In this document: piece by piece, positions 1-7,849 of the stretch
How positions within the stretch are numbered: position 1 is the stretch's first letter
Layout: each line of letters begins with the position of its first letter
Assembly: GCF_900107435.1 (NCBI RefSeq)
Contig: NZ_FNPZ01000007.1
Span: 1 to 64,000 of the forward strand
Length of the DNA stretch: 64,000 nucleotides
From: Herbiconiux ginsengi
GTDB lineage: Bacteria > Actinomycetota > Actinomycetes > Actinomycetales > Microbacteriaceae
Direction of reading: 5' to 3'
Translations under genes and position numbers: made by a program
The notes under the pieces: generated by a model
What the model was told of the DNA's origin: nothing
The model's database searches: none
Seen by the model: only the letters and a program-made list of their open reading frames with translations

Positions 1-1
1 C

Positions 2-700
2 ATCCTCATCACCGCCCCCGCCACCACCATCGCCGGCACCACCGGCACCACCGACACCCCCGGCACCCTGCACGGCTACGGCCCCATCGACCCCGCCACC
101 ACCCGCACCATCGCCGCAAGCGCACCCACCTTCCTCCGCGCCCTGCTCAGCCCGGAGACCGGCGAACCGGTCACCATCACCCGCCACCGACACCACCCAG
201 TCGCCGGCCCCGTACCACCCCAGCCCACCCCCGCCACGCCCGCAGGCCCGATCAGCCCAGCCACCACGCTCCCCACCCCCGCCACGCCCGACACCCCGGC
301 CACGATCACCGACACCAAAACCAGCGAAACCGGCGAAACCGGCGAAACCACCATCGTGGCGAGGGCGGCTCCGACCGCTCCCTCAGGCCGGGAGAGCTAC
401 ACCCCATCCCCCATCCTCCGCACCGCCCTGACCATGCTCGACGAAACCTGCCGATTCCCCGGCTGCGGCCGCCGCGCCAACCGCTGCGAACTCGACCACA
501 CCAAACCCTGGGCCGACGGCGGAACCACCACCCCCGACAACCTCGCCCACCTCTGCCCCCGCCACCACCACCTCAAACACGAGGGCGGGTGGACAGTGGC
601 GCCCACCCGAGACGGCACCCGCGGCCTGACCTGGACCAGCCCGAGAGGCGCTACCTACACAACCACCCCCGACCCACCACCACCGCAAACCGAACGATGA
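2..700 (+). CDS. HNH endonuclease (DUF222 family), 5'-truncated by the window
   Basis: Only the C-terminal 232 or so codons are present; the frame is open from base 2 and the start lies outside. After a Thr/Pro/Ala-rich linker comes a typical HNH nuclease domain: a Cys-x4-Cys zinc-knuckle-like start (CRFPGC), then LDH, a Gly-Gly turn, an NL-x2-LC segment and the HHHLKH block. These match the HNH domain found at the end of DUF222 proteins, which are present in many copies in Microbacteriaceae and related actinomycetes. Their biological role is unclear; mobile or repeat-associated nuclease activity is usually suggested. The linker holds short in-frame repeats (ETG, TPATP). The protein ends in a Pro-rich tail. 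The next gene is convergent. Confidence 0.88.
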   Translation: MLITAPATTIAGTTGTTDTPGTLHGYGPIDPATTRTIAASAPTFLRALLSPETGEPVTITRHRHHPVAGPVPPQPTPATPAGPISPATTLPTPATPDTPATITDTKTSETGETGETTIVARAAPTAPSGRESYTPSPILRTALTMLDETCRFPGCGRRANRCELDHTKPWADGGTTTPDNLAHLCPRHHHLKHEGGWTVAPTRDGTRGLTWTSPRGATYTTTPDPPPPQTER

Positions 701-832
701 CCGAACAGGCATCGCGAGAATCCCCCACTTATCCGCACGACACCGAGGACCGCTGTGACGCCGCACACGCAGGCCAACACCCGCGCGAGCCCGGGTCACC
801 CGACCACGCTGTCGCACCCAGCGCCGCCCCAC

Positions 833-866
833 AGGCTCGGAGAGGTGGGACCCCGACCTCGAGCCT
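833..866. terminator. Imperfect GC-rich hairpin between convergent genes
   Basis: In the 212-base gap between the HNH gene and the MOSC gene, AGGCTCG pairs with CGAGCCT-type sequence, continued by AGGT/ACCT after a small bulge. There is no clear U-run, so this is a weak candidate for a shared terminator. Nothing else is recognisable in the gap. Confidence 0.3.
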
Positions 867-912
867 GCCGCCGATCGCAGCGCCCGTCGACATCGACCGT
901 GCCACGAATGCG

Positions 913-1491
913 CTAACCCCGCGGCGGCTCGGCGACCGAGAATTCCTCCGCCACCCGCAGGGTGGCCGGACCGAGCCGCAGCACGCCGTCGGAGAGCGGC
1001 TCGGAGCGTATGCCGCCTCGCCGGTGCAACGCCTTGTGCGCGCCGTCGGCGAGCGTCACATTCATCCAGGCACACGGATTCGCGGGCCGATGACCCTGGA
1101 ACAGCACCGGCCCCCCACCCGAGTCGAGACTGAACGTCACGCCAGCCAACGCGTCCACCGGCACCCCGCGCAGCACGATGTTGCGCCGCGTCGCCGCGGG
1201 ATCGAGCGGATGTGCGAGCCCGAGTTCTGCCTGCACGGCGTCGAGCGACTCGGCCGCCATCACCGTCACTGCGGCGCGCTTGTGGGCAGGTCGCCCGAAG
1301 TAACGGTCACCGACGATGCCGAGACCCGCCCGCACCTCGACCGACGACGGCGATTCGTTCTCTCCTGCCGGCACCGGCAGAGGACCATCGGCGGGCCGCC
1401 CCTCGTAGCGGTGCACCGACGACACCAGCAGGTGCACGATCTCGACCGGGTACTCCACCAGAAGCTCCGTGACGCCATCCACCCCCGTCAC
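913..1491 (-). CDS. MOSC domain-containing protein
   Basis: A 192-residue stand-alone MOSC domain, the fold of the C-terminal domain of molybdenum cofactor sulfurase, which handles sulfur for Mo-cofactor enzymes or related chemistry. Visible family hallmarks are GDRYFG near residue 60, VT-x-MAAESLDAV, the RRN-x-VLRGV segment, the NPC-x-WM motif with its conserved Cys (about 140), and the PLSDGVLRLG C-terminal signature. The start is a GTG that overlaps the TGA of the upstream acetolactate decarboxylase gene (GTGA), so the two are probably translationally coupled. The physiological substrate cannot be inferred. Family assignment is firm. Confidence 0.88.
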   Translation of the reverse strand: MTGVDGVTELLVEYPVEIVHLLVSSVHRYEGRPADGPLPVPAGENESPSSVEVRAGLGIVGDRYFGRPAHKRAAVTVMAAESLDAVQAELGLAHPLDPAATRRNIVLRGVPVDALAGVTFSLDSGGGPVLFQGHRPANPCAWMNVTLADGAHKALHRRGGIRSEPLSDGVLRLGPATLRVAEEFSVAEPPRG

Positions 1492-2225
1492 CGCTGATGG
1501 TCCGATTCCGCGTGCCGGATCGCGCCGTCGGCGTCGGCGACGTCGAGATCGGCCGCGAGATACTCCGCCGACGACGGAAGCCGCACGGTGACACCCGAGT
1601 AGCTCTCGACCGCCAGTGTGCCGGTGGCCCCCGCGATGCCCAGCACGTGCCCGCCGACCGATCCGTCGCGATCGACGAAGTGGAAATGCGCACCCGCCAC
1701 CGTCACACCCTGGAACACGTGCGGCGCGATGAATCCGAGCAGCGTGCCCGAGACGTCGGTCACGACGTTCTCGCGCTGATCGTGCACGGCCTCGGCCAGC
1801 GGGAGGTAGGGCTTGGACTGCCGCTTCGCCTCACGCAGGCTGATCGACGTGAAATGGGCGTCGAAACGCACCGCGTGGAAGATGTTCTCACTCACCACCC
1901 GCTCGTGGATCGCAGCGATCAGTGTCGCCAGAGACGGCACCGACTCCACGAGTTCCGAACTCTCCGGCTCGAAGTCGACGACCTCGGCGAAGGCCAGCGA
2001 ATCGGATGCGCCGAGCACCGTCATCCGCCCGTCGCCGTGGAAGAGCCGGAACTCCCCGTCGAGCACCACGAGTTCGCCATCCATGTGGTCGCCGCAGCCG
2101 AGCCCGAGGGTGCCGCTGCGGGCGATGCGCCCCACGGTGAACACGCCGTCGAACAGCCCGGCGACCAGCGCGTCGACGATCGAGAACTGGACGACCGACT
2201 TCTCGGCCCGGCGATTTCGGCGCAT
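1488..2225 (-). CDS. budA: Alpha-acetolactate decarboxylase
   Basis: This enzyme converts 2-acetolactate to acetoin and CO2, a cytoplasmic step of the butanediol/acetoin overflow pathway that also drains excess branched-chain amino acid precursor. From the ATG at 2225 the product is 245 residues, the normal family length; the frame stays open upstream, but that part looks like non-coding low-similarity sequence. The zinc site is visible as His-Phe-His followed ten residues later by His (AHFHF...GGH). The conserved FDAHF, R-x2-QSKPY and GFIAP blocks are also present. A GGGAGA-like ribosome binding site precedes the ATG. It overlaps the MOSC gene by four bases. No acetolactate synthase gene is in the window. 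Confidence 0.9.
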   Translation of the reverse strand: MRRNRRAEKSVVQFSIVDALVAGLFDGVFTVGRIARSGTLGLGCGDHMDGELVVLDGEFRLFHGDGRMTVLGASDSLAFAEVVDFEPESSELVESVPSLATLIAAIHERVVSENIFHAVRFDAHFTSISLREAKRQSKPYLPLAEAVHDQRENVVTDVSGTLLGFIAPHVFQGVTVAGAHFHFVDRDGSVGGHVLGIAGATGTLAVESYSGVTVRLPSSAEYLAADLDVADADGAIRHAESDHQR

Positions 2226-2274
2226 AACCCGCCATTCTCCCGCACTCTTCAGCAGAACACAGCAGAGTAGAAGT

Positions 2275-3123
2275 ATGTCCTCTCGACTCGAGCGCAACAT
2301 CGACCGACTGCTGAGCATCCATCGCCCGGTCGTGCTCGCCCATCTGCGCAGCATCCGGCGGCTGCATCCCGACGCCTCACCCGAACAACTCCTCGTCATC
2401 CTCGAACGCCGTTACGTCACAGCGGTGACCAGCGGCGGCGCCGCCGTCGGCGCGAGCTCGATGCTGCCCTTCGTCGGCACCGGGATCTCACTCGGACTGA
2501 GCGCCGTCGAGACCGCCGGATTCCTCGAGACCACCGCCCTGTTCGCCCAGTCGGTCACCGAGGTGCACGGCATCGCCGTGGACGACCCGGATCGGGCACG
2601 CGCGCTCGTGATGACCCTGCTGATGGGCAAGGCCGGCAGCGACCTGCTGAAGCAGATGGCCGGCCAGGCGACGGGTGGAGTGAGCCGGAACGCCTATTGG
2701 GGCCAGGTGGTGACGAGCAGTCTGCCGCAGTTCGTCGTGGGACCGGTGGCCGACCAGCTGCGCAACGTCTTCGTGAAGAGATTCGCCGTGGGGCAGGGCG
2801 CCAATGTGGTCGGCCGGGCCATTCCGTTCGGCATCGGCGCAGCCATCGGCGGCGTCGGCAACCTCATGCTGGGGCGCACCGTCATCCAGAGCGCCCGCAC
2901 CGCGTTCGGTGCTCCGCCGTTCACCTTCCCGATGGAGCTCGCCATCACGGTGAAGGCGCCCAAGGCCGTGTCGGACAAGCGGGAGAAGGGCCAGAAGAAG
3001 GCCGGAAAAGGCGAGAGGAAGGGCATCTCGAAGCTGGTCCCGTCGCGCAAGCGCACGGAGATCACCGAGGCGCCCGGACCGCGCGACGGATCCGTCACAG
3101 AGCTTCCTGACATCCGCATCTGA
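2275..3123 (+). CDS. EcsC-like hypothetical protein
   Basis: A 282-residue protein, divergent from the acetolactate decarboxylase gene with a 49-base gap. The N-terminal 45 residues are basic and helical. Residues 50-90 form a Gly/Ala-rich hydrophobic stretch (GASSMLPFVGTGISLG), and another Gly-rich hydrophobic stretch lies near 190 (IPFGIGAAIGGVG). The C-terminal 60 residues are strongly basic and Lys-rich (KREKGQKKAGKGERKG). The pattern of amphipathic hydrophobic segments resembles EcsC-family proteins, but I do not recognise a decisive motif. Function unknown. The start at 2275 was chosen because the open frame upstream runs antisense to the decarboxylase gene. Confidence 0.7.
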   Translation: MSSRLERNIDRLLSIHRPVVLAHLRSIRRLHPDASPEQLLVILERRYVTAVTSGGAAVGASSMLPFVGTGISLGLSAVETAGFLETTALFAQSVTEVHGIAVDDPDRARALVMTLLMGKAGSDLLKQMAGQATGGVSRNAYWGQVVTSSLPQFVVGPVADQLRNVFVKRFAVGQGANVVGRAIPFGIGAAIGGVGNLMLGRTVIQSARTAFGAPPFTFPMELAITVKAPKAVSDKREKGQKKAGKGERKGISKLVPSRKRTEITEAPGPRDGSVTELPDIRI

Positions 3124-3213
3124 ATATCGGCTATTCACAGCTGAGTGGTAGCCTGGATGTTCAGTCGAGGCTTGTCAGCTTTCGGGTCGGTCGGTCACGG
3201 TGAGGGGGATGTC

Positions 3214-3468
3214 ATGAAATACCGCATCGTCGCCGCCGTGCTGGGCACCCTGGCTCTGCTCGGTTTCGGCGCCACGGCCGCCCTGGCGAATTCCGATGCG
3301 CACTCCGCCTCGGGTGTCCACGTCGATCCGTCGGCGGGCGAGCCGGCGCTTGCCGCCACGGGCTACGACTTCACGCCGATGCTCGTCACGGCCGGCGTCT
3401 TGCTGCTCATCTCGGGCATCGCCGTGATCGTCGCGAAGTATCTGCTCGCGCGCTCCCGGCACAGTTAG
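3214..3468 (+). CDS. Small secreted protein with LAATG sortase signal
   Basis: An 84-residue protein. Residues 1-25 form a signal peptide (MKYR, then a hydrophobic core ending ALA). A short 25-residue mature region follows, then LAATG, a hydrophobic membrane segment of about 22 residues and a basic tail (ARSRHS). This is a complete cell-wall sorting signal of the LAxTG type used by class E sortases in high-GC Gram-positives, so the product is probably anchored to peptidoglycan. The mature part is too short to carry a recognisable domain. The start at 3214 is preceded by a strong GAGGGGG ribosome binding site; the in-frame upstream Met at 3145 would spoil the signal peptide. No sortase gene is in the window. 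Confidence 0.75.
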   Translation: MKYRIVAAVLGTLALLGFGATAALANSDAHSASGVHVDPSAGEPALAATGYDFTPMLVTAGVLLLISGIAVIVAKYLLARSRHS

Positions 3469-3541
3469 CTGCCTCGGGCACCGTGCTTCGCGCGGCGTGT
3501 TGCCTCCCGAACACGTCGGTGGTCGGCGGGCGAGGGTGCGT

Positions 3542-4825
3542 CTAGAAGCGCTCTTCGTCGTGCTCGGCATACACGTCGTGCTCGTCGATCGGCTCGTCGC
3601 GCGCGTGCAGTGCCGCGTTGCGGTCCCATTCCGCCAGCAGCCCCTCGACCGCGCCATGGAATCTCCGGGTAGCGGCCCCGGGCGAGGTGTCGCCGAAGTA
3701 GTGCGTGACCCACCGGCCGAGCCGCACCTTCGCGGCCGAGTCGTGCGAGAGCCGATCGATCCGGGCACGCACCTGGGGCGCATCCTCGGCGAGCAGCCAC
3801 TCGGCATCCGAGAGGTATCCGCCGGTGTCGATCTCGGCATCCGGCGACACCGGACGGGTGATGAGCAGCGGTTTACCGGTGGCCAGGCGGTCGTAGACCA
3901 TCGCCGACACGTCGACCACGGCGACGTCGGCCACCGCGAGCTGCCAGCCCAGTTCGGCTCCGGTGTCGTGCACGTGCTGAGCGGTGGCGTCGTCACGGTT
4001 CGCCGCCGCGATGGCCGCCACGATCTCGCGGTTGGCCGCAGCGTAGGCCGGATCGAGCACACCGCTCCGGGGGTGCGGCCGGTAGATCAGCCGGTGATCG
4101 GGCGACGAGAGGATGTCGCGCACGAGCCCGACCCCGTGCGAGGCGATGGAGCCGTAGGCGGCCGCAGCCCGGTCGCCCTCCCAGGTGGGGGCGTAGAGCA
4201 CCACGGTGCGGCCGTCGCGCTCGAACGGCACGATGCCGCTGTAATGGTCGGCCTGAGGGCGGCCGATCGGGATGGCGCGCTTGTCGAAGTCGTAATCCCA
4301 GAGCACGCGCTTCAACCGGGCGATGGCCGCGTCGCCGGCCACGAAGCTGTAGTCGTAGGCCTTGAACTGGTTGGTGGTCATGTACATCTTGTCGCTCTCG
4401 CCATGATTGATGAACACGTGCCACCGGCGGCCGTAGCGCATCATCTGGAAATTGCGGGCGTTCTGGTTGACGTAGAACACGATCTTGAGATCCTGCTCGG
4501 CGATGAAGTCCTCGAGTTCGCTCACCTTGCGCACGTAGGCGACGGGCAGCGGGCATTCGTCGAGCAGAGCGCTGGCTCCGCTCGGATTGCGGCTGAGGAT
4601 GACGACGGGATGCGTCTTGGAGAGCTCGAGCAGCGGCTTGTACCACTGCCGGACCTGGTAGAGGTTGACGTCGCCGTCGGCGAAGTAGACGCCGATCTCG
4701 AAGCGGCGGCGGCTCAGCGGAGCGCGCGCGGCGAGCTGGCCGGCAAGCTTCGAGCGCACCCGTCGGGCACGCAGGAGATCGCGCAAGACCGTCCAGCCCA
4801 GCTTCGCATCGTTCAGCACACCCAC
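3542..4825 (-). CDS. CDP-glycerol glycerophosphotransferase-family (TagF-like) protein
   Basis: A 427-residue cytoplasmic or membrane-associated enzyme of the TagB/TagF-type Glyphos_transf family, which transfers polyol phosphate from a CDP-activated donor during teichoic-acid-like polymer synthesis. Visible landmarks are the NHGESDK block (about 140), the TWEGD segment, the RPHPRSG motif (about 250), and a DVSAMVYDRLATGKPLL block equivalent to the usual DYSS...FD...KP nucleotide-donor motif. The C-terminus is acidic. It is the last gene of a four-gene minus-strand surface-polymer cluster, but it has its own TAGCCT -10 box seven bases before the GTG start, suggesting a leaderless transcript. 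The actual polyol is not predictable. Confidence 0.85.
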   Translation of the reverse strand: MGVLNDAKLGWTVLRDLLRARRVRSKLAGQLAARAPLSRRRFEIGVYFADGDVNLYQVRQWYKPLLELSKTHPVVILSRNPSGASALLDECPLPVAYVRKVSELEDFIAEQDLKIVFYVNQNARNFQMMRYGRRWHVFINHGESDKMYMTTNQFKAYDYSFVAGDAAIARLKRVLWDYDFDKRAIPIGRPQADHYSGIVPFERDGRTVVLYAPTWEGDRAAAAYGSIASHGVGLVRDILSSPDHRLIYRPHPRSGVLDPAYAAANREIVAAIAAANRDDATAQHVHDTGAELGWQLAVADVAVVDVSAMVYDRLATGKPLLITRPVSPDAEIDTGGYLSDAEWLLAEDAPQVRARIDRLSHDSAAKVRLGRWVTHYFGDTSPGAATRRFHGAVEGLLAEWDRNAALHARDEPIDEHDVYAEHDEERF

Positions 4826-4832
4826 ACGTTTC

Positions 4833-4838
4833 AGGCTA
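4833..4838 (-). promoter_or_regulatory. TAGCCT -10 box, likely leaderless promoter
   Basis: TAGCCT on the minus strand ends seven bases before the GTG start of the TagF-like gene, with no Shine-Dalgarno sequence between them. This matches the spacing seen upstream of several other genes in the window. Confidence 0.5.
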
Positions 4839-4929
4839 GCGACGCGAATCGACCGCGCCGTTCGGATCGGCCCCCTCAGGGCTCTTCTTTAGGCAATCGT
4901 GACCTTCGGTGCGGAGCGCTGAGCCGCGC

Positions 4930-5778
4930 TCAGACGATGGGCGGCCGGCCGGCCCAGGTCATGCGCCAAACCGTGCGCCAGGAGATCGGGCGCCGCTCGC
5001 CGGCATCCGTTCGCCAGCCCTCGGCCCACCCGCCGAACCAGGCACGGAGAGCTGCGGGACGACGAGCCCAGCGGAGGATCTGGATACCCGTCCAGCTGCC
5101 CACGTAGAGCGGCACGAGCACGGCGGGCAGGTTGCGCTTGGCCAGCCACACCCGGTTGCGCGCGTTGAGGCGGTAGTAGTACGCGTGGCGGGTGGGCTCG
5201 ATCGCGGGGTGGTTCGCGACGAGATCGCCGTCGTACCAGGTGCGCAGACCCTGATCCCACACCCGCCAGGCCAGCTCGATGCCTTCGTGGGCGTAGAAGA
5301 ACGGCGCGGCCCACCCGCCGGTGGCGTCGAAGACGGCGCGGGGCAGGAGGGTCGCGCCCTCCCAGACCGAGAACACGTCGCCCGAGTCGGTCGCCGCCCC
5401 CTTGCGGATGCGTGGCACCCAACGGCGCGGATTCGTGGCGCCCGACGGATCGACCACACGCGGCTGCAGGAGGCCGATTCCCGGGTCGCTTCGGATGCGC
5501 GCGACGGCGTCGGCGAGGAACGACGGGTCGGGCAGGCTGGCGTCGTCGTCGAGGAAGAACACGAACTCCCCCGAGACCTGTCCGACGCCCGCGTTGCGAC
5601 CGGCCGGGATGCCGACGTTCTCGGGCAGGGCCAGCGTGCGCACCGCATCCGGGAGCCCCGCGGGAATCCAGCCGTTGCCGACGCAGACGATGTCGAGCAC
5701 GACCCCGGTCTGCGCCAGCAGCGATTCGGCGCCGCGGAGCAGGTCGCCCGGGCGCTTGCCCTGGGTGAGCAGCACCAC
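4930..5778 (-). CDS. GT2-family glycosyltransferase
   Basis: A GT-A fold inverting sugar transferase, residues 1-282 from the GTG at 5778. It shows the nucleotide-binding N-terminal strand (VVLLTQG), the NVGIPAGRNAG block, the FFLDDDASLPD metal-binding DxD motif (about 80), and a C-terminal acceptor region with HEGIELAWRVW. It probably adds a sugar to the surface glycopolymer made by this cluster. The start is uncertain: the first beta strand seems clipped at 5778, and the frame is open upstream through PTIG to a CTG at 5805 that overlaps the TGA of the preceding CDP-alcohol transferase gene, but no ATG, GTG or TTG exists there. Confidence 0.85.
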   Translation of the reverse strand: MVLLTQGKRPGDLLRGAESLLAQTGVVLDIVCVGNGWIPAGLPDAVRTLALPENVGIPAGRNAGVGQVSGEFVFFLDDDASLPDPSFLADAVARIRSDPGIGLLQPRVVDPSGATNPRRWVPRIRKGAATDSGDVFSVWEGATLLPRAVFDATGGWAAPFFYAHEGIELAWRVWDQGLRTWYDGDLVANHPAIEPTRHAYYYRLNARNRVWLAKRNLPAVLVPLYVGSWTGIQILRWARRPAALRAWFGGWAEGWRTDAGERRPISWRTVWRMTWAGRPPIV

Positions 5779-5801
5779 GCCGATGGTGGGAGCCGGCTCG
5801 C

Positions 5802-6632
5802 TCAGGAGCGCACCCGCTTCGATGCCATGATGGCCACGAAGTGCCCGATCAGCGCGAGGATCGACAGTGGCACGAGCGCCACCAGCAGGATGCGGTCGGC
5901 CAGGACGCCCCCGATGAACAGTCCCACGATCGCGAAGGCGAAGATCAGCATCGTCAGCTCGACGGAGTGGTAGAGCCGGTGGAACGGCACGAACCGCGCC
6001 GCGCGCCGCAGCCGCGCCACGAGCGCTTGTGAAGGCTCCGACTCACCGTGCTTGTCGGCCAGCTTGTCGAGCCCGGCGTTGGCCCGCGCCACGTGCACCA
6101 TGTCGTTGAGCGCCTTGTTGAGCACGATCACGAGGGCGAGCAGGAGGCCGAGGGTGGTCCAGAAGAAGTCCTCCGGCGCCTCGAAGGGGTAGCCGGCGGC
6201 GCGGATGCCGAGCGCGATCGGAATGAGCGACTCGGTCGTGTAGTGACCCACCTTGTCGAGGAACACTCCCGCGGGCGAGGAGGTGCCGCGCCAGCGCGCG
6301 ACCTCCCCGTCGCAGCAGTCGACGAGCATCTGCAGCTGACCGAGCACGAGAGCGAGTGCCGCTCCCCCGATGCCCGGGATGAGCAGGGCCGCGGCCGTCG
6401 CCCAGCCGGTGAGGATCATCAGGCCCGTCACGCCGTTGGCCGAGATCGAGGTCTTCAGCAGCACCCAGGTGACGTAGGGCGAGAGGCGCCGGAGGTAGAG
6501 CGACGCCGTCCAGTGCTCGGCGTTGCGGCGGCCGCGCACCTCGGGGGGCTGAGCGACGGCCTTGAGCTCGGCGATCGAGGAGGGCCGGGCCGGGCGCGGA
6601 GCAGCGGGCCGGCCGTGCGGGAATTGCGACAC
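5802..6632 (-). CDS. CDP-alcohol phosphatidyltransferase-family membrane protein
   Basis: A 276-residue integral membrane enzyme of the CDP-OH_P_transf family, which moves a phospho-alcohol from a CDP-linked donor to an acceptor. The signature D-x2-DG-x2-AR is present (DCCDGEVAR, about residue 110), followed by G-x3-D (GVFLD); the position of the last catalytic Asp is occupied by His (KVGHY). About five membrane segments follow. The GTG at 6632 has a well-placed GGAAGG site; the GTG at 6638 overlaps the upstream stop and is the alternative. It lies between two GT2 genes and upstream of a TagF-like gene, so it probably makes or loads a polyol-phosphate or inositol-type unit for a surface glycan, not a bulk phospholipid. 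Confidence 0.85.
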   Translation of the reverse strand: MSQFPHGRPAAPRPARPSSIAELKAVAQPPEVRGRRNAEHWTASLYLRRLSPYVTWVLLKTSISANGVTGLMILTGWATAAALLIPGIGGAALALVLGQLQMLVDCCDGEVARWRGTSSPAGVFLDKVGHYTTESLIPIALGIRAAGYPFEAPEDFFWTTLGLLLALVIVLNKALNDMVHVARANAGLDKLADKHGESEPSQALVARLRRAARFVPFHRLYHSVELTMLIFAFAIVGLFIGGVLADRILLVALVPLSILALIGHFVAIMASKRVRS

Positions 6633-6634
6633 TG

Positions 6635-7717
6635 TCACCTTCCCGTGTGCGCCGTGATGTTCTTCGTCAGGGTGAGGAACCCGAGGATGAACCCGAGCCC
6701 CCAACTGAAATGGATGCACGGCAAGACTATGAGAAACCAGGCTCCCGTGCGACCGCCGCCACGGCGGGCGGCGTCGATCGCCGCCACCGCCACGAAGAGC
6801 AGGTAGACGATCGGCACGACGAAGCCGAAGACCAGACCGAGGCCGACCGCCTGGAGTGTCGCGTCCGTCCGGCCTGCGCCGACACCGAGCAACACCAGGC
6901 CCACGACGCCGGCCAGGAAGCCGAGCACGACGAGCGTGACGGTGACGGGCGGCACGAAGTACTTCAGGGCGTTGGCGGTGAAGAAGCGACGTGCGAGCTC
7001 GCCACGCCAGAGACCGGTGGAGAAGAACTGACGGGCCAACCGCTCGAGCGACGGGCGCGGCCGGTAGATCACGACGAGGGCCGGCGTGAACCACACCACA
7101 CCCCCGGAGGCGCGCAGGCGCCGGTTCAGCTCCCAGTCCTGCCCGCGCCGGATGTCTTCGTTGAACAGCCCGACCTTCGTCAGCCACTCGCGCCGGAAGA
7201 CACCGAGATACACCGTCTCGGCCGGCCCCTCCTTGCCGCCCACGTGGTGGGCGCCGCCGCCCAGGCCCGCCTTCGAGCCGTAGGCGACCGCGACCGCGCT
7301 CTCGAACGGCGTGGTGCCTTCGGCCTTCATGATGCCGCCCACGTTCGCCGCACCCGTGCGGAGCATGGTCTCCACGGCGATCCGCGTGTAGTCGCGCGGG
7401 AGGAGCGAATGGGCATCCACCCGCACCACGATCGGATACTGCGACGCCTCGATGGCGACGTTCAGCCCGCTCGGCGTGGAGCCGGTGGGGTTGTCGATGA
7501 CCCGGATGCGCGGATCGACCAGCGAGAGCCGCTCCAGCAATTCAGTGGTGCCGTCGATGGACGGGCCGAGCGCCACGATGACGTCGAAGGGCCCGTCGTA
7601 GTCTTGGTCGAGCAGGCTGGCGATGGCCGCCTCGACGTGCGTCACCTCGTTGAGCACCGGCATCACGTAGGAGACGCCCGGCCGCTCGGCCGTGGGTTCC
7701 GGTGTGGGCTCGGTCAT
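6635..7717 (-). CDS. Membrane-associated GT2-family glycosyltransferase
   Basis: A 360-residue transferase. The N-terminal GT2 catalytic domain (about residues 15-235) shows VSYVMPVLNE, the VVRVDAHS metal-binding motif (in the place of DxD) and RRGQDWELNRRL, the acceptor/base region. C-terminal residues 240-345 contain about three membrane helices. The domain order resembles ExoA/succinoglycan-type transferases acting on polyprenyl-linked or membrane acceptors. It is the first gene of the minus-strand cluster; its TGA overlaps or abuts the next gene's start, implying translational coupling. The exact sugar donor cannot be told. Confidence 0.87.
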   Translation of the reverse strand: MTEPTPEPTAERPGVSYVMPVLNEVTHVEAAIASLLDQDYDGPFDVIVALGPSIDGTTELLERLSLVDPRIRVIDNPTGSTPSGLNVAIEASQYPIVVRVDAHSLLPRDYTRIAVETMLRTGAANVGGIMKAEGTTPFESAVAVAYGSKAGLGGGAHHVGGKEGPAETVYLGVFRREWLTKVGLFNEDIRRGQDWELNRRLRASGGVVWFTPALVVIYRPRPSLERLARQFFSTGLWRGELARRFFTANALKYFVPPVTVTLVVLGFLAGVVGLVLLGVGAGRTDATLQAVGLGLVFGFVVPIVYLLFVAVAAIDAARRGGGRTGAWFLIVLPCIHFSWGLGFILGFLTLTKNITAHTGR

Positions 7718-7808
7718 CGCATCCGCTCTTGTCTGTTCCGGCTGACACGGAGAAAAGGCCGGTGGCCCGCCGCCGCGTTACAGCGACGACGAGCCTACCA
7801 GCCTGGTT

Positions 7809-7834
7809 CCGGGGCCCCGGGGCCCCGGGGGCCC
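7809..7834. terminator. All-GC palindromic tract downstream of the HtrA-like gene
   Basis: Positions 7811-7826 read GGGGCCCCGGGGCCCC, a perfect self-complementary tract, followed by GGGGGCCC. It lies between the end of the HtrA-like gene and the start of the GT2 operon, both on the minus strand. It could fold into a very stable hairpin and act as a U-tract-less terminator. The rest of the 132-base gap shows nothing else I recognise. Confidence 0.35.
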
Positions 7835-7849
7835 GACGAGCGCGGCCGA

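Noticed and set aside
1-350. Dense short direct repeats (ACC/GCC runs, GGCGAAACC copies), CRISPR-like at first sight
   Set aside because: They are in-frame codon repeats (Thr/Ala/Pro, ETG) of the HNH gene linker; no spacer-repeat periodicity.
589-1497. Long plus-strand open frame of 302 codons
   Set aside because: Arg/His/Pro-rich translation running antisense to the MOSC gene; a GC-bias shadow frame.
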